NCBI GenBank assembly: GCA_050258235.1
Contig: JBLMYK010000329.1
Span: forward strand, 5,307 to 69,306
Origin: JAKOQB01 sp050258235
GTDB taxonomy: Bacteria > Pseudomonadota > Gammaproteobacteria > Burkholderiales > Burkholderiaceae_F
Direction: 5' to 3'
Length of the DNA: 64,000 nt
Both the position numbers and the translations under genes were made by a program. Shown in pieces: positions 49,133-58,172 of the stretch; the first letter of the stretch is position 1, and each line of letters begins with the position of its first letter. A model generated the notes under the pieces. It saw only the letters and a program-made list of their open reading frames with translations, did no database searches and had not been told where the DNA came from.

Positions 49133-50475
49133 ACAGCGATGCGAACGCGCCGCCGCTGGCCGATGTGTTGCGCGTGGCCGCGGCGGCATGGGCGCGATTT
49201 CGCGCCGGCACCTCGCTGGATCGGGCGCTCGAACAGGCGCTGGCGTCCAAGGCACCGACGCCGCATCCTCGCCTGGCTGCGGCCGCGAAGGACGTCGTCT
49301 ACACGGCCACGCGCAACCTTGCGCTGATCGACGCGGCGATCGATCACCTCGCCACGCGCACCCCGGACGCAGCGGTCGCCGGGCTGGCCGCGGTTTCCCT
49401 CGCACAGCTGCTGACGCAGCGCCACGCCGACTACGCGGTGGTCGATCAGGCCGTGCGCGCGGCGAAAGCCGATGCGGCCACGCGTATGGCGAGCGGTTTC
49501 ATCAATGCCTTGCTGCGGCGCTGGCTGCGCGAGTGCGATGCGCTCAGACCGGAGCTGGAGCGCGACGAGGTCGTGCGTTTCAATGCGCCGCGGTGGTGGA
49601 TCGATCGCGTGCGCGCTGTGCATCCGCAGCGTGCCGATGCGATTTTCGATCTGCAGCGACGGCCGCCGCCGCTGGTGCTGCGGGTCAACCGCCGCCGGAC
49701 CGCGGTTGCCGCGTATCTCGAGCGGCTGCAGCGCATGGGCATCTCCGCGGTGCAGGTCGGTCCGCATGCGGTCCGCCTGCATGCGCCGCGGCCGGTCGAG
49801 GCGATTCCCGGCTTCGGCGATGGCGACGTGTCGGTGCAGGACGCAGGGGCGCAGCTGGCCGCGGATTGGCTCGGGGTGTGCGACGGCATGCGCGTGCTCG
49901 ACGCCTGCGCGGCGCCGGGTGGCAAGACCGCGCAACTGGCGGAAATCGCCGACCTCGATCTCGATGCGGTCGAAATCGACCCCGGGCGCGCGGCTCGCAT
50001 CGAATCCAATCTGGAGCGCACCTCGGCGCGCGCGCACGCCCGCATTCGCGTGATCGTCGCCGACGCGTGCATGCCGCGGACGTTTGCTCCGCTGCTGGGA
50101 TATCACCGCATCCTTATCGACGCTCCCTGCACCGCCTCCGGCATCGTTCGGCGTCACCCTGACATTCCCTGGCTACGCCGGCCGGCTGATGTTGCGCAAT
50201 TAGCAACGCTGCAGGCGCGTTTGGCCGACGCTTTATGGCCGCTGCTGCTGCCCGCTGGTAGATTGCTTTACGTCGTCTGCTCGCTGTTTCCAGAGGAAGG
50301 CGTGCGCCAGGCCGAGCGGTTTGCTGCCCGCTGGCCGGACGCGCGCGCAGTGCCGCTGACCGCGGGCACGCAAGCGTTCGTGCAGTTGCTGCCTGGCGAA
50401 ATCGCGCCAGCCCATGGCGGCGAACTGCCGACCGTGCATGACGGTTTTTTCTTCGCGCTGTTCGAAAAGAGCTGA
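49129..50475 (+). CDS. rsmB: 16S rRNA (cytosine-967-C5) methyltransferase
   Basis: A 448-residue enzyme. An N-terminal NusB-like RNA-binding part (about 1-140) is followed by a SAM-dependent methyltransferase (VLDACAAPGGKTAQLAEIADLDLDAVEIDPGRAARIE) with catalytic cysteines in LIDAPCTASGIVRRHPDI and VVCSLFPEEG. It methylates C967 of 16S rRNA. It overlaps fmt by four bases and is followed by the DUF4390 gene after 8 bp, the usual Burkholderiales order. Confidence 0.94.
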   Translation: MNSDANAPPLADVLRVAAAAWARFRAGTSLDRALEQALASKAPTPHPRLAAAAKDVVYTATRNLALIDAAIDHLATRTPDAAVAGLAAVSLAQLLTQRHADYAVVDQAVRAAKADAATRMASGFINALLRRWLRECDALRPELERDEVVRFNAPRWWIDRVRAVHPQRADAIFDLQRRPPPLVLRVNRRRTAVAAYLERLQRMGISAVQVGPHAVRLHAPRPVEAIPGFGDGDVSVQDAGAQLAADWLGVCDGMRVLDACAAPGGKTAQLAEIADLDLDAVEIDPGRAARIESNLERTSARAHARIRVIVADACMPRTFAPLLGYHRILIDAPCTASGIVRRHPDIPWLRRPADVAQLATLQARLADALWPLLLPAGRLLYVVCSLFPEEGVRQAERFAARWPDARAVPLTAGTQAFVQLLPGEIAPAHGGELPTVHDGFFFALFEKS

Positions 50476-50483
50476 TACCCAGG

Positions 50484-51122
50484 ATGATCCGCGCGGCCTG
50501 TCGTATGGAGGACTGCGCCGCGGCGACGCGGATCGCGGCAGCGTGCCGCTTCGCGCGCGGCATCGCCCTGGCGGCAGCCGTCGCGCTCGCCGCATGGGCC
50601 GCACCCGGCTCCGCTTCGGACCGGATCGTCGTCACCAGTGCCGAACTGCAGGCGAGCCCGGACGCGGACGGCGGCGTGGTGCTCAACGCGCAGTTCGATT
50701 TCGATCTGCCCCCGGTGCTCGAAGACGCGGTGAATCGCGGCATTGCGCTGTACTTCGTGATCGATTTCGAGCTGTACCGCGAGCGCTGGTACTGGTTCGA
50801 CCGCAAGCTGGCGTCCGAATCGCTGACTTACCGGCTCACCTATAGTCCGCTGACGCGCCAGTATCGGCTCGCGCGCGACGCGCTGGCGCAGCCGTTCGAC
50901 ACGCTGGCGGAGGCGCTGGGGACATTGCGCCGCGTACGAAACTGGAAGGTGCTCGAGCGCGGAACGATCAAGCCGGACGAGGACTACCGCGCCCAGGTGC
51001 GGATGCGCCTCGATACCTCCCAGCTGCCGCGGCCGTTCCAGATCAATGCCCTGACCCAGCGCGACTGGACGTTGGCGTCGGATTGGCGCAATGTCCCTGT
51101 CAGCGCGGACCTGGGGCGCTAG
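50484..51122 (+). CDS. DUF4390 exported protein
   Basis: A 212-residue protein with a signal-anchor region at about 22-45 and the DUF4390 pattern: LNAQFDFDLPPVLEDAVNRGIALYFVIDFELYRERWYWFD, then YRLTYSPLTRQYRLAR. It is regularly found just upstream of ntrY-like kinase genes in betaproteobacteria and may act in the envelope with the kinase. No enzymatic role is known. The start at 50484 follows AGG; a methionine at codon 8 is an alternative. Confidence 0.88.
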   Translation: MIRAACRMEDCAAATRIAAACRFARGIALAAAVALAAWAAPGSASDRIVVTSAELQASPDADGGVVLNAQFDFDLPPVLEDAVNRGIALYFVIDFELYRERWYWFDRKLASESLTYRLTYSPLTRQYRLARDALAQPFDTLAEALGTLRRVRNWKVLERGTIKPDEDYRAQVRMRLDTSQLPRPFQINALTQRDWTLASDWRNVPVSADLGR

Positions 51123-51164
51123 CCCGGGCCGCGCATTGCCATTTCTGCACGACCAAACCGAGAC

Positions 51165-53531
51165 ATGTCCCGCGCTTTGAGGTACGGCTTCATCGGCGCG
51201 GTGGCGCTCGGCGGTGTGCTGCTGTTCCTGCTCGCCTCGGCGAGCAGCAACGTGCAGGCCTTCGAGCGTCACTATCCGCTGCTCCTCGCGATCAATGGCG
51301 CGGTCGCGCTGCTGCTGTTCGTGTTCGTGGTCGCGCTGGTGCTGCGACTGGTGCGTCGCTACCGCGCGCGCCGGTTCGGCGCGCGGCTGATGGCACGTTT
51401 CGCACTGGCATTCGCACTGATGGGCGTGCTGCCGGGCGTGCTGATCTACGTGGTGTCGGTGCAGTTCCTGTCGCGCACCGTCGAGTCGTGGTTCAACGTG
51501 CGCGTCGACCGCGCGCTGGAATCCGGCCTGGCGCTCGGGCGAGCGGCGCTCGAGGCGCAGCTGGCCGACGTGACTTCGAAGGCGCGCGTGATCGCGCTCG
51601 AACTGGCGGATGCGCCCGAATCGACGCAACTCGCCGTGCTCGACCGCGCGCGCGAGCGCGCGGGCATCCAGGAGGCGCTGCTGATGACAGCCACCGGGCA
51701 GGTCATCGGCACCGCCGGCGGCATGCCGACCGAGCTGGCGCCCGAACTGCCGTCGGCGGCGCAGATGCGGCAGGCGCGTCTGCAGCGCGGCTTCTCGGTG
51801 ATCGAGGGCGATCCTCTGGCGACCGAGCCGCGGGCAGGACTGCGCACGCGCGTGATCATGCCGATTCCGTCCGGCGGCCCGGATTCGTCGCGCGCAATCG
51901 ATTTCTCGCTCGGCGCCGGGATGTCGTCAGACCGGAGCGCGCGCGCACTGCTGCCGCGTACCGGCGAGCAGCGCTTCCTGCAGCTGATCCAGCGCGTCCC
52001 CGCCAGCGTTGCCGCCAATGCAGAGGGACTGCAGAGCGGCTATCGCGATTATCAGGAGCTGTCGCTTTCGCGTGTCGGGCTGCAGCGCATCTACACGGTT
52101 ACGCTCACTCTGACCCTGCTGCTGGCGATGTTTGCCGCGATCGCTTCCGGGGTGCTGCTGGCGAGTTCGATGACGGCGCCGCTGCTGCAGGTCGCAGAAG
52201 GAACCAAGGCAGTGGCCGAAGGGGACTTCCGACCGGTGCGCGAATTCGCCGGCAGCGATGAGCTGAACCTGCTGACGCAGTCTTTCAATGCGATGACGCG
52301 CCAGCTCGCCGAGGCGCGCGACGCGGTGGAGATGCGCTCGCGCGAACTCGAGAACGCGCGCGCGTTCCTCGAGCGCGTGCTGACCAACCTGTCGGCCGGC
52401 GTGCTGGTGCTCGACAAGGACTTCCGCCTCGTGACCGCGAACTATGGCGCCAGCCTGATCCTCGGTCTGCCGCTCGCCAGCCGGACCCGCGAGCGCCTCG
52501 ATGCGCTGGTCCCGCACCTGGCCGAACAGATCGCCGCCGCATTCGGCGAGCAGGCGCTCGCCGCGGAGCCGAATGAGTCATGGCAGCGACAGGTGGAGGT
52601 TGCGCGGGCGCAGGCCGCCGGCGACAGCGAGCCGCTCGCGCTGCTGGTGCGGGGTTCGCCGCTGCCGCTCGACGACGGGCCCGGCTACGTCGTCGTCTTT
52701 GACGACATCACGCAGGTGATTTCGGCGCAGCGCGCGGTGGCGTGGGGCGAGGTCGCGCGCCGCCTCGCGCACGAGATCAAGAATCCGCTGACGCCGATCC
52801 AGCTTGCCGCGGAGCGGCTGCAGATGAAGCTCGTCGACAAGCTGCCGCCGGAGCAGGCGAGCGTGCTGGTGCGCGGCGCGGCCACGATCGTCAGCCAGGT
52901 GGCTGCAATGAAGAGAATGGTCGACGATTTCCGCAAGTACGCCGCGGTGCCGCCGGCGAACCTGGTGCCGCTCGAACTGAATCCGCTGATCGAGGAGGTC
53001 GCGCAGCTGTACGACAGCGCAGCGGCGAGCAATGGTGGCGCCATCACGCTGCAGCTGGAAAGCGAGCTGCCGCGCATCGAGGCGGATGAAACGCAGTTGC
53101 GCCAGATCATCCACAACCTGATCGTCAACGCGCAGGATGCTTTGTCGATCGCGCCCGCGCAGCACCCGCCGCGGATCATCGTGCGCACCGAGACCGTGAT
53201 GGTGCGCGAGCCGGGCGCAGCGCCGGCCGCGGCGGTGCGGCTGACGGTCGAGGATAACGGGCCGGGTTTCGCCGCGCATATACTTAAGCGCGCCTTCGAA
53301 CCCTACGTGACGAGCAAACCGAACGGCACGGGCCTGGGTCTGGCAATGGTGAAGAAAATCGTGGATGAACACGGCGCGCGCGTCGAACTCGTCAACCGCA
53401 CCGGCGGCAACGCCGGCGCATCGGTAATCATCGTGTTCCGCCGCCTCGCAGCGAGCGCCGACGCGCGCGGCACGAGTTCAGCGAAGGGCGCGGACGACGC
53501 CCAGCGGCGCGTCCATCTCGTCGGCAGGTGA
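51165..53531 (+). CDS. ntrY: NtrY-like sensor histidine kinase
   Basis: A 788-residue membrane kinase. Two N-terminal helices (about 5-25 and 40-65) and a further pair precede a periplasmic sensor region (about 100-290). A helix then follows, with a HAMP domain (about 325-380), a PAS-like domain (about 400-500), the phospho-acceptor His536 in RRLAHEIKNPLTPIQ, and an HATPase (NAQDALS; EDNGPGF; GTGLGLAMVKKIV). NtrY/NtrX systems respond to nitrogen and redox in alpha- and betaproteobacteria. It is 1 bp before its partner gene (stop 53531, next start 53533). Confidence 0.92.
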   Translation: MSRALRYGFIGAVALGGVLLFLLASASSNVQAFERHYPLLLAINGAVALLLFVFVVALVLRLVRRYRARRFGARLMARFALAFALMGVLPGVLIYVVSVQFLSRTVESWFNVRVDRALESGLALGRAALEAQLADVTSKARVIALELADAPESTQLAVLDRARERAGIQEALLMTATGQVIGTAGGMPTELAPELPSAAQMRQARLQRGFSVIEGDPLATEPRAGLRTRVIMPIPSGGPDSSRAIDFSLGAGMSSDRSARALLPRTGEQRFLQLIQRVPASVAANAEGLQSGYRDYQELSLSRVGLQRIYTVTLTLTLLLAMFAAIASGVLLASSMTAPLLQVAEGTKAVAEGDFRPVREFAGSDELNLLTQSFNAMTRQLAEARDAVEMRSRELENARAFLERVLTNLSAGVLVLDKDFRLVTANYGASLILGLPLASRTRERLDALVPHLAEQIAAAFGEQALAAEPNESWQRQVEVARAQAAGDSEPLALLVRGSPLPLDDGPGYVVVFDDITQVISAQRAVAWGEVARRLAHEIKNPLTPIQLAAERLQMKLVDKLPPEQASVLVRGAATIVSQVAAMKRMVDDFRKYAAVPPANLVPLELNPLIEEVAQLYDSAAASNGGAITLQLESELPRIEADETQLRQIIHNLIVNAQDALSIAPAQHPPRIIVRTETVMVREPGAAPAAAVRLTVEDNGPGFAAHILKRAFEPYVTSKPNGTGLGLAMVKKIVDEHGARVELVNRTGGNAGASVIIVFRRLAASADARGTSSAKGADDAQRRVHLVGR

Positions 53532-53532
53532 T

Positions 53533-54330
53533 ATGGCAAACATCCTCGTCGTCGACGACGAAGTCGGCATTCGCGAACTGCTGTCGGAAATCCTGTCCGA
53601 CGAAGGGCATGTGGTGTTCACCGCCGAAAACGCGTCGGTGGCACGCGCGGTGCGGCTATCCGAGGCGCTCGACCTGGTCCTGCTCGACATCTGGATGCCC
53701 GACACGGACGGCGTGACGCTGCTGAAGGAGTGGGCCTCGGGCGGGCAGTTGACGATGCCGGTCATCATGATGTCCGGCCACGCCACCATCGACACTGCGG
53801 TGGAGGCGACCCGATTCGGCGCGCTCGATTTCCTCGAGAAGCCGATCGCGCTGACACGTCTGCTGACGGCAGTGAAGGGCGGAATCGAGCGCGGCCGCCT
53901 GATGCGCAATCTGCGCGCGAGCGTGGCGGTGCCGGTCCAGGCGCAACACGTCGAACCGCCCGTCGAGCCGGCCGCCGCGGCGCCGGCCGCGCCGGTCGAG
54001 CGCGGCCAGGTCCGCACCACGACCGCGGCTCCCGGGCAGACCATCGTGAACGCGTCGACGGTCAGCCTCGACCAGCCGCTGCGGGAGGCGCGCGATCACT
54101 TCGAGCGGGTTTACTTCGAGTACCACCTCGAGCGCGAGCGCTACAGCATGACGCGGGTGGCCGACCGTGCGGGCCTGGAGCGCACCCACCTGTATCGCAA
54201 GCTGAAGCAGCTCGGCATCGAGCTTGCGCGCGGAAATCGGCGCACCGACCGCTCCGGCGCTGCTGCGCTCGCCGGCCACGAGCCGACCGATACGCCGGCG
54301 GATACCACCTCCGGTCGTGAGCTGGGGTAG
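53533..54330 (+). CDS. ntrX: NtrX-like response regulator lacking the AAA+ domain
   Basis: A 265-residue regulator. The receiver domain (1-120) has Asp52 for phosphorylation in VLLDIWMPDTDG and Lys103 in LEKPI. An Ala/Pro-rich linker (about 125-180) leads to a Fis-type DNA-binding domain (VADRAGLERTHLYRKLKQLGIEL). The AAA+ sigma-54 activation domain present between these in classical NtrX is missing, so it should bind DNA without activating sigma-54. The short form is seen in Burkholderiales. It starts 1 bp after ntrY. Confidence 0.92.
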   Translation: MANILVVDDEVGIRELLSEILSDEGHVVFTAENASVARAVRLSEALDLVLLDIWMPDTDGVTLLKEWASGGQLTMPVIMMSGHATIDTAVEATRFGALDFLEKPIALTRLLTAVKGGIERGRLMRNLRASVAVPVQAQHVEPPVEPAAAAPAAPVERGQVRTTTAAPGQTIVNASTVSLDQPLREARDHFERVYFEYHLERERYSMTRVADRAGLERTHLYRKLKQLGIELARGNRRTDRSGAAALAGHEPTDTPADTTSGRELG

Positions 54331-54360
54331 GCGCGCCGCCCGGCAATCGCGCGGCCAACC

Positions 54361-55773
54361 GTGAAGATCATCGTCCTGGGCGCCGGGCGGGTGGGCAGCT
54401 CGGTTGCCGAGAGCCTGGTGTCGGAAGCCAACGACATCACGGTCATCGACACCGACCGCGCGCGCGTCGCCGACCTGCAGCAGCGCTTTGATCTGCGCGG
54501 CCTGGTCGGCAACGCGACGCTGCCGTCGATGCTGGGCGAAGCCGGTGCGGCCGACGCGGACATGCTGATCGCCGTGACGTCGACCGACGAGACCAATCTG
54601 GTCGCATGCAAGATCGCGGCCGACCTGTTCAACGTGCCGACGCGCATCGCGCGGGTGCGCAACGTCGAACTGCAGCAGCACCCGAAGCTGACGGGCGAAC
54701 AGGGATTCCGCGCCACGCACATCATCTGGCCCGAGCAGAGCGTCACCGACTACATCCTGAAGCTGGTCGAGTTCCCCGAGGCACTGCAGGTGCTGGAGTT
54801 CGCGGAGGGACTCGTGTCGCTGATCGCGGTGCGGGCGGTGGCGGGCGGCCCGCTGGTGTCGCGGCCGATCCAGGACCTGCGCCGGCACATTCCGGACGTG
54901 GACACCCGCATCGTCGCGATATTCCGCAAGGATCGCGCGATCCAGTGCGAAGGCGAGACCATGATCCAGCCCGGCGACGAGGTGTTCTTCCTGTCCGCGT
55001 CGAAGGACATCCGCACCGTGATGGGCGAACTGCGGCGGATGGACAAGCCGGTCCGGCGCGTGATGATCGCCGGCGGCGGCAACATCGGCCTGCGGCTGGC
55101 GCGCGCGCTCGATACCGGCGAGGGCATCGACGGCGGCGCGCGCTTCAACGTCAAGGTGATCGAGTTCAACAAGCGCCGCTGCGAGCGTCTGGCGGGTGAG
55201 CTGTCGTCGCGCGTGCTGGTGCTCAACGGCGACGCCACCGACGAGGATCTGCTGCAGGACGAAGGGGTGGGCGAAACCGATCTGTTCGTCGCGCTGACCA
55301 ATGACGACGAGAACAACATCATGAGCGCGCTGCTCGCCAGGCGGCTCGGCGCGCGCCGCACCATCGCGCTGATCAACCGCAAGAGCTACGGCGAACTGAT
55401 GCAGGGCGGGCAGATCGACATCGCGATCTCGCCCAGTCATGCCACCTTATCGGCGCTGCTCAGGCATGTCCGGCGCGGCGATGTCGTCGCCGCGCACAGC
55501 CTGCGGCGCGGCGCCGCGGAGGCGCTGGAGATCATCGCCCACGGCGACGCGAAGAGCTCGCGCGTGATCGGTCGCCGGATCGACGGCATCGAACTGCCGA
55601 AGGGAGCGACGATCGGCGCCGTGGTACGCGGACCGGGCGATGGCGCGCGCGTGCTGATCGCGCACCATGACACCACGATCGAATCGGGCGATCACCTGAT
55701 CGTCTTCGTTGCCAACAAGCGCATGATCCAGCGCGTCGAAAAGCTGTTCGCGGTCGGCGTGGGATTCTTCTGA
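54361..55773 (+). CDS. trkA: Trk potassium uptake system NAD-binding subunit TrkA
   Basis: A 470-residue cytoplasmic gating subunit with two RCK halves. The first Rossmann motif is ILGAGRVGSSVAE at the N-terminus, and the second (about residue 238) is AGGGNIGLRLARAL. Each half is followed by a TrkA-C domain (LIAVRAVAGGPLVSRPIQDLR; IGRRIDGIELPKGATIGAVVR). It binds NAD(H)/ATP and controls TrkH. The start is GTG at 54361, 30 bp after ntrX. The matching trkH gene is 552 bp downstream, beyond an inverted EF-hand gene. Confidence 0.94.
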   Translation: MKIIVLGAGRVGSSVAESLVSEANDITVIDTDRARVADLQQRFDLRGLVGNATLPSMLGEAGAADADMLIAVTSTDETNLVACKIAADLFNVPTRIARVRNVELQQHPKLTGEQGFRATHIIWPEQSVTDYILKLVEFPEALQVLEFAEGLVSLIAVRAVAGGPLVSRPIQDLRRHIPDVDTRIVAIFRKDRAIQCEGETMIQPGDEVFFLSASKDIRTVMGELRRMDKPVRRVMIAGGGNIGLRLARALDTGEGIDGGARFNVKVIEFNKRRCERLAGELSSRVLVLNGDATDEDLLQDEGVGETDLFVALTNDDENNIMSALLARRLGARRTIALINRKSYGELMQGGQIDIAISPSHATLSALLRHVRRGDVVAAHSLRRGAAEALEIIAHGDAKSSRVIGRRIDGIELPKGATIGAVVRGPGDGARVLIAHHDTTIESGDHLIVFVANKRMIQRVEKLFAVGVGFF

Positions 55774-55775
55774 AC

Positions 55776-55796
55776 GCGGCCGCACGCGGCGGCCGC
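55776..55796. terminator. Palindromic hairpin between trkA and the EF-hand gene
   Basis: GCGGCCGC (55776-55783) pairs with GCGGCCGC (55789-55796) over a 5-base loop, right after the trkA stop. It lies between convergent genes. No U-tract is present, so termination activity is uncertain. Confidence 0.4.
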
Positions 55797-55820
55797 TTCG
55801 CCCTACGCAGCGCCGGCGGA

Positions 55821-56111
55821 TCAGTTGCCGCCGATGTACAGATTCGACAGCAGCGCGCGCACGCCGCCCTTGGTCATCATGTGGTTCTTGACCATCATCG
55901 AATCGTTCGCCATCTTCGCCATCGATTTGTCGTACATCTGACCCATCGCGTTGACGAACTCCTGCCTCGTCACCATGCCGTCGTGGTTCTGGTCCGCCAT
56001 CTTGATGAAGTCGTCGACGCGGATCTGCATCGCGCCCTGTGCATAGGCGGGCGCGGTCGAGATCAGCGTGGCCAGGGTGATTGCCGAAGCGGCAAGCATT
56101 CGCAGTTTCAT
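55821..56111 (-). CDS. Small secreted EF-hand protein
   Basis: A 96-residue protein with a signal peptide (cleavage near PAYAQG). One canonical EF-hand loop lies at residues 40-51 (DQNHDGMVTRQE: acidic or polar ligands at positions 1, 3, 5, 9 and 12). A Met- and Lys-rich C-terminus follows (MAKMANDSMMVKNHMMTKGG). AGGAGA precedes the ATG. It should be periplasmic and bind Ca2+; a second EF-hand is not obvious. It lies opposite in direction between trkA and trkH. Function unknown. Confidence 0.85.
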   Translation of the reverse strand: MKLRMLAASAITLATLISTAPAYAQGAMQIRVDDFIKMADQNHDGMVTRQEFVNAMGQMYDKSMAKMANDSMMVKNHMMTKGGVRALLSNLYIGGN

Positions 56112-56325
56112 GAAAGTTCTCCTGTTCAGTGGGTGGTTTGACCGATGCGGGGCGGGCCTCGCACCGAACCGGTTTGCCTGTTTCCAGACCGTCGCGGCGT
56201 CGCGGTTCGGCCGATTCGTCGCAGAAGCGGTGCAAACCCTTACACCGGCCGTCCCGGCATGACCTGCCTGCACGGCGGGTCGCCGCCGGCAGCGCATAAT
56301 CCGCGCCGACCGCACCGCTCGCCGC

Positions 56326-57795
56326 ATGATTGCAATCGCGTTCTCGCTGTTTCCGGTTCTGAATGTGCTCGGCGTGGTGGTCGCGATCTTCGCGGCGTCG
56401 ATGCTCGCGCCGCTGCTGGTGGCGCTCATCGGCGGCGACGCCGCGCTGTCCGCCTACGACGAGGCGTTCGTGATCACGCTCGGCGCGGGCGCGCTTCTGT
56501 GGTTTGCCACGCGCCGCTTCAAGCGCGAACTGCAGCCGCGCGACGGTTTCCTGCTGGTGACGCTGGTGTGGACTGTGGTTCCCGCGTTCGCCACGCTGCC
56601 GCTGCTGTTCCATCTGCCCGGTTTGTCGTTCACCGACGCCTACTTCGAGACCATGTCGGGACTGACGACCACCGGCTCGACCGTGCTGTCCGGGCTGGAC
56701 TCGCTGCCGCTGTCGATCAACATCTGGCGCCACCTGCTGGTGTGGATCGGCGGCATGGGCGTGATCGTGCTGGTGGTGGCGATCCTGCCGCTGCTCGGTG
56801 TCGGCGGCAGCCAGATCTACAAGGCGGAAACGGCCGGGCCTCTGAAGGAAGCGAAGCTCACGCCGCGCATCGCCGAGACCGCCAAGGGCCTTTACGCGAT
56901 CTATGTCGCGATATCGGGCGCCTGCATGCTCGCCTACCGGCTGGCGGGAATGTCGTGGCCCGACGCGTTCATGCACATGTGCTCGACGATGGGTCTGGGC
57001 GGTTTCTCCTCGCACGACGCGAGTTTCGGCTACTGGAACTCGCCGCTGATCGAGTACACGTCGGTCGTCTTCATGCTGATCGCCGGCTTCAATTTCTCGA
57101 TGCATTTCCTCGCCTGGCGGCGGCGATCGCTCGCCGTCTACTGGCGCGACCCGGAGGGCAAGGCGTTCGTCAGCGTGACGCTCGCCGCCGCGCTGCTGAT
57201 CGCGCTGTTCCTGCTGCTGCGCGGCCAGTACGCCGACTTCTGGACCGCGTGGCGCTTCGCGCTGTTCAACACGGTGTCGATCGCAACGACGACCGGCTAC
57301 TCCAGCACCGACTACGGCCAGTGGCCCATCTTCGCGCCGGCGCTGATGCTGTTCCTGTGCTGCTTCGCGACCTGTGCCGGATCGACCGGCGGCGGCATCA
57401 AGATGGTGCGCGCAATCATGCTGGTCAAGCAGGCGAAACGCGAATTCGCGCGCATCCTGCATCCACGCATCGTCAACCCCGTGCACATCGGCGGCCAGGT
57501 GATCGAGAACAACGTCATCTTCGCCGTGCTCGCCTTCATGCTGATCTACGGCGGCGCGCTCGTCGCGGGCTCGCTGCTGATGATGGCCGCCGGGCTCGAT
57601 CCGGTCACGTCGCTGACCGCCATCGTGGCGTGCCTGAACAACACCGGCCCCGGACTGAACCGGGTCGGACCGGCGACGACCTACGCCGCGCTGACCGATT
57701 TCGAGACCTGGGTGTGCACGTTCGCCATGCTGCTCGGCCGCCTGGAACTGATGTCGGTGCTCGTGCTGTTCACTCCGGCCTTCTGGCGCAAATGA
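56326..57795 (+). CDS. trkH: Trk potassium uptake channel TrkH
   Basis: A 489-residue membrane channel of the TrkH/KtrB type with four pore-loop repeats. Filter-region segments include TMSGLTTTGSTVLSGLD, CSTMGLGGFSSHDASFGY, NTVSIATTTGYSSTDYG and ACLNNTGPGLNRVGP. A glycine begins or lies within each pore filter, as required for K+ selectivity. It imports K+ together with cytoplasmic TrkA. Its start is 214 bp after the EF-hand start (divergent), so the two share an upstream region. Confidence 0.94.
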   Translation: MIAIAFSLFPVLNVLGVVVAIFAASMLAPLLVALIGGDAALSAYDEAFVITLGAGALLWFATRRFKRELQPRDGFLLVTLVWTVVPAFATLPLLFHLPGLSFTDAYFETMSGLTTTGSTVLSGLDSLPLSINIWRHLLVWIGGMGVIVLVVAILPLLGVGGSQIYKAETAGPLKEAKLTPRIAETAKGLYAIYVAISGACMLAYRLAGMSWPDAFMHMCSTMGLGGFSSHDASFGYWNSPLIEYTSVVFMLIAGFNFSMHFLAWRRRSLAVYWRDPEGKAFVSVTLAAALLIALFLLLRGQYADFWTAWRFALFNTVSIATTTGYSSTDYGQWPIFAPALMLFLCCFATCAGSTGGGIKMVRAIMLVKQAKREFARILHPRIVNPVHIGGQVIENNVIFAVLAFMLIYGGALVAGSLLMMAAGLDPVTSLTAIVACLNNTGPGLNRVGPATTYAALTDFETWVCTFAMLLGRLELMSVLVLFTPAFWRK

Positions 57796-58172
57796 GGGCG
57801 CTGGCATCGATCCGCGTCGCCCATGACGCCCTTGCGCGGCAGGCGGCGGTGAGCGCTTGGCTGGCAGCGGCGACGGGTCTAGGCTTCGACGAGAGCGACC
57901 GCGTGGCCGTGATTGTCGAAGGCGTGTTCGCGGACTTCACCGTGCCGGAGCGCGTGGTCGTCGAGCGGATCGCCGGGTGTCCGTGCTGCGTGGGGCAGGT
58001 GGCGCTGCGCGTCGCCGTCACGCGTCTTCTGCGACGGCATCGCCCGCAGCGCCTGCTGCTGTTACTGTCGAGCGCGGACCACGCCGAACGCGTGCGGCAC
58101 CTGCTCGGCGACGGAGACCTTGCGGCTGCGGTGCGGCTGGTGGATTCGAAACATGCGTCGGATTCGCGTTAA
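57792..58172 (+). CDS. Small protein resembling the CxCC core of CobW/COG0523 GTPases, P-loop absent
   Basis: A 126-residue protein. Residues about 37-92 read DRVAVIVEGVFADFTVPERVVVERIAGCPCCVGQVALRVAVTRLLRRHRPQRLLLLLS: a strand, a loop, the CPCC motif at 63-66, a helix and a further strand. This order is the same as around the metal-binding GCxCC loop of CobW-like metallochaperones. The Walker A loop and nucleotide specificity motif of those GTPases are not present. It could be a degenerate or minimal metal-binding relative. The start overlaps the trkH stop by four bases, and the 3' end overlaps the hydrolase gene by 20 bp. Confidence 0.72.
   Translation: MRALASIRVAHDALARQAAVSAWLAAATGLGFDESDRVAVIVEGVFADFTVPERVVVERIAGCPCCVGQVALRVAVTRLLRRHRPQRLLLLLSSADHAERVRHLLGDGDLAAAVRLVDSKHASDSR

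Noticed and set aside
55447..57807. Long minus-strand frame opposite trkH and the EF-hand gene
   Set aside because: Gln/His/Arg-rich antisense product; only its part in the other frame at 55821-56111 is a real EF-hand gene.
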